Assembly (NCBI GenBank): GCA_021826565.1
Contig: JAKAZJ010000107.1
Coordinates: 1-6,776 of the forward strand
Reading direction: 5' to 3'
DNA: 6,776 nt
DNA from: Pseudomonadota bacterium
GTDB taxonomy: Bacteria > Pseudomonadota > Alphaproteobacteria > Acetobacterales > Acetobacteraceae
Shown here: positions 6,245-6,776 of the stretch, in pieces
Layout of the letters: each line of letters opens with the position of its first letter
Numbering within the stretch: the first letter of the stretch is position 1
Program-made: the position numbers and the translations under genes
The notes under the pieces: generated by a model
Seen by the model: only the letters and a program-made list of their open reading frames with translations
What the model was told of the DNA's origin: nothing
Databases searched by the model: none

Positions 6245-6776
6245 CCGGCGCGTCCTCCCAGACATCGTGGAAATTGAACCACTGGTACGGATGGGCGCGC
6301 GCCATCGCGCCCAGGCGGTCGGCATAGGCGCCAATGCTGCGCGCCAGTGCGGCCTCGCGCCCGGCGCGCGGCAGGTCGATGCGGGTGGCAAAGGGTTCGA
6401 AATGCAGCGCATAGCGCCGCTTGCCGATGCACGGGCCGAAGAACAGCAGGACCGGCGCACCCAGCGCCGCGGCCAGGCGAAACGGGCCGGTCGGGAAGCC
6501 GGCGGGCGCGCCCAGGAACGGCACGCGCAGCATCCGCTCCGGAGCCAGCGTGGGATCGGGCGCGCGATCGGCCAGGATGCCAAGGATTTCGCCGCGCGCC
6601 AGCGCCTCCCGCGCGGCCAGCATCGCTTCGGGCGTGCCGAGCCGGATCACGGCAGCGGCAAAATCGGGGTCCAGCCGTTCCAGCTGGCGTGAGACCCCGC
6701 CATGCTTGGCACGATGCATCATCATCCGCACCGGCACCGGGGCATTGCGGCCGAACGCTCGTAGCGCTTCGAAGCT
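6228..6776 (-). CDS. LpxL/HtrB-type lysophospholipid acyltransferase (5' truncated by window edge)
   Basis: The C-terminal 182 residues of a membrane-associated acyltransferase of the lipid A lauroyl/myristoyl transferase family (PF03279-like), which transfers acyl chains from ACP to a lipid acceptor. The frame stays open to 6776, so the start and the catalytic HX4D motif lie outside the window. Conserved C-terminal parts visible (counting from 6776) are ILADR (67-71), VPFLGAPAGFPTGPFRLAAALGAPV (85-109; the acceptor-side P-F-L-G-x-P-A and GPF motif), LFFG (111-114) and HPYQWFNFHDVW (162-173), the hallmark end of the family. It ends at TGA 6228-6230, 17 bases inside the lolA-like gene. In aryl-polyene-type clusters such enzymes are thought to attach the polyene or a fatty acyl chain to the lipid anchor; the actual acceptor here is unknown. 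A housekeeping lipid A role is less likely because of the operon context. Confidence 0.9.
   Translation of the reverse strand, partial: SFEALRAFGRNAPVPVRMMMHRAKHGGVSRQLERLDPDFAAAVIRLGTPEAMLAAREALARGEILGILADRAPDPTLAPERMLRVPFLGAPAGFPTGPFRLAAALGAPVLLFFGPCIGKRRYALHFEPFATRIDLPRAGREAALARSIGAYADRLGAMARAHPYQWFNFHDVWEDAPDAGAG
6254..6258 (-). promoter_or_regulatory. Ribosome binding site deciding the lolA-like start
   Basis: GGAGG on the - strand (within GGGAGGA, 6259-6253) is nine bases from ATG 6244. It is the clearest Shine-Dalgarno site in the operon and favours 6244 over the GTG at 6223. Confidence 0.7.

Noticed and set aside
6245..6583. Upstream extension of the lolA-like frame to 6583
   Set aside because: It overlaps the conserved FLGAPAGFP and HPYQWFNF region of the acyltransferase and has a Trp/Arg/Cys-rich shadow composition.

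Overview
The window is very GC-rich (roughly 70% by eye) and densely coded. It looks like alphaproteobacterial chromosome, most likely Rhodospirillales/Acetobacteraceae. That placement rests on the wording of the RpoD C-terminus and on GC content and family-level recall; no search was run.

Layout. On the + strand, 1-232 is the 3' end of rpoD (sigma-70 region 4). A 142-base intergenic stretch with two small hairpins follows, then a GNAT acetyltransferase gene (375-932). From 907 to the right edge everything is on the - strand: six tightly packed genes that read right to left. In transcription order they are a partial LpxL/HtrB-type acyltransferase (enters from beyond 6776), a LolA-like periplasmic carrier (6244-5666), a 12-TM MMPL/RND-family lipid exporter (5655-3304), a complete C-H-H beta-ketoacyl synthase (3304-2123), a chain-length-factor-like KS homologue without a nucleophilic cysteine (2126-1308), and an ApeP-like hotdog 3-hydroxyacyl-ACP dehydratase (1338-907). 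Every junction is an overlap or a gap of 10 bases or less, so this is one polycistronic, translationally coupled operon.

How the genes work together. This is the distal part of an aryl-polyene (APE)/dialkylresorcinol-type type II fatty-acid/polyketide cluster. The KS and CLF would elongate an ACP-bound polyene chain and the dehydratase would introduce the double bonds. The LpxL-like acyltransferase would attach an acyl or polyene chain to a lipid. LolA and the MMPL protein would move the finished lipid through the periplasm towards the outer membrane. The ACPs, ketoreductase, activating ligase and other genes such systems need are not in the window and would be expected upstream, beyond 6776. 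The operon ends against the rpoD-GNAT pair, with a 26-base convergent overlap.

Main points for a second look: the dehydratase reads IPQQGAM where the family's catalytic histidine (IPH) is expected, while the partner glutamate is kept; and a 10-bp direct repeat duplicates the start region of the exporter gene, creating a five-codon mini-ORF that bridges the lolA-like stop and the exporter start. The core system is a known type, not a new one.
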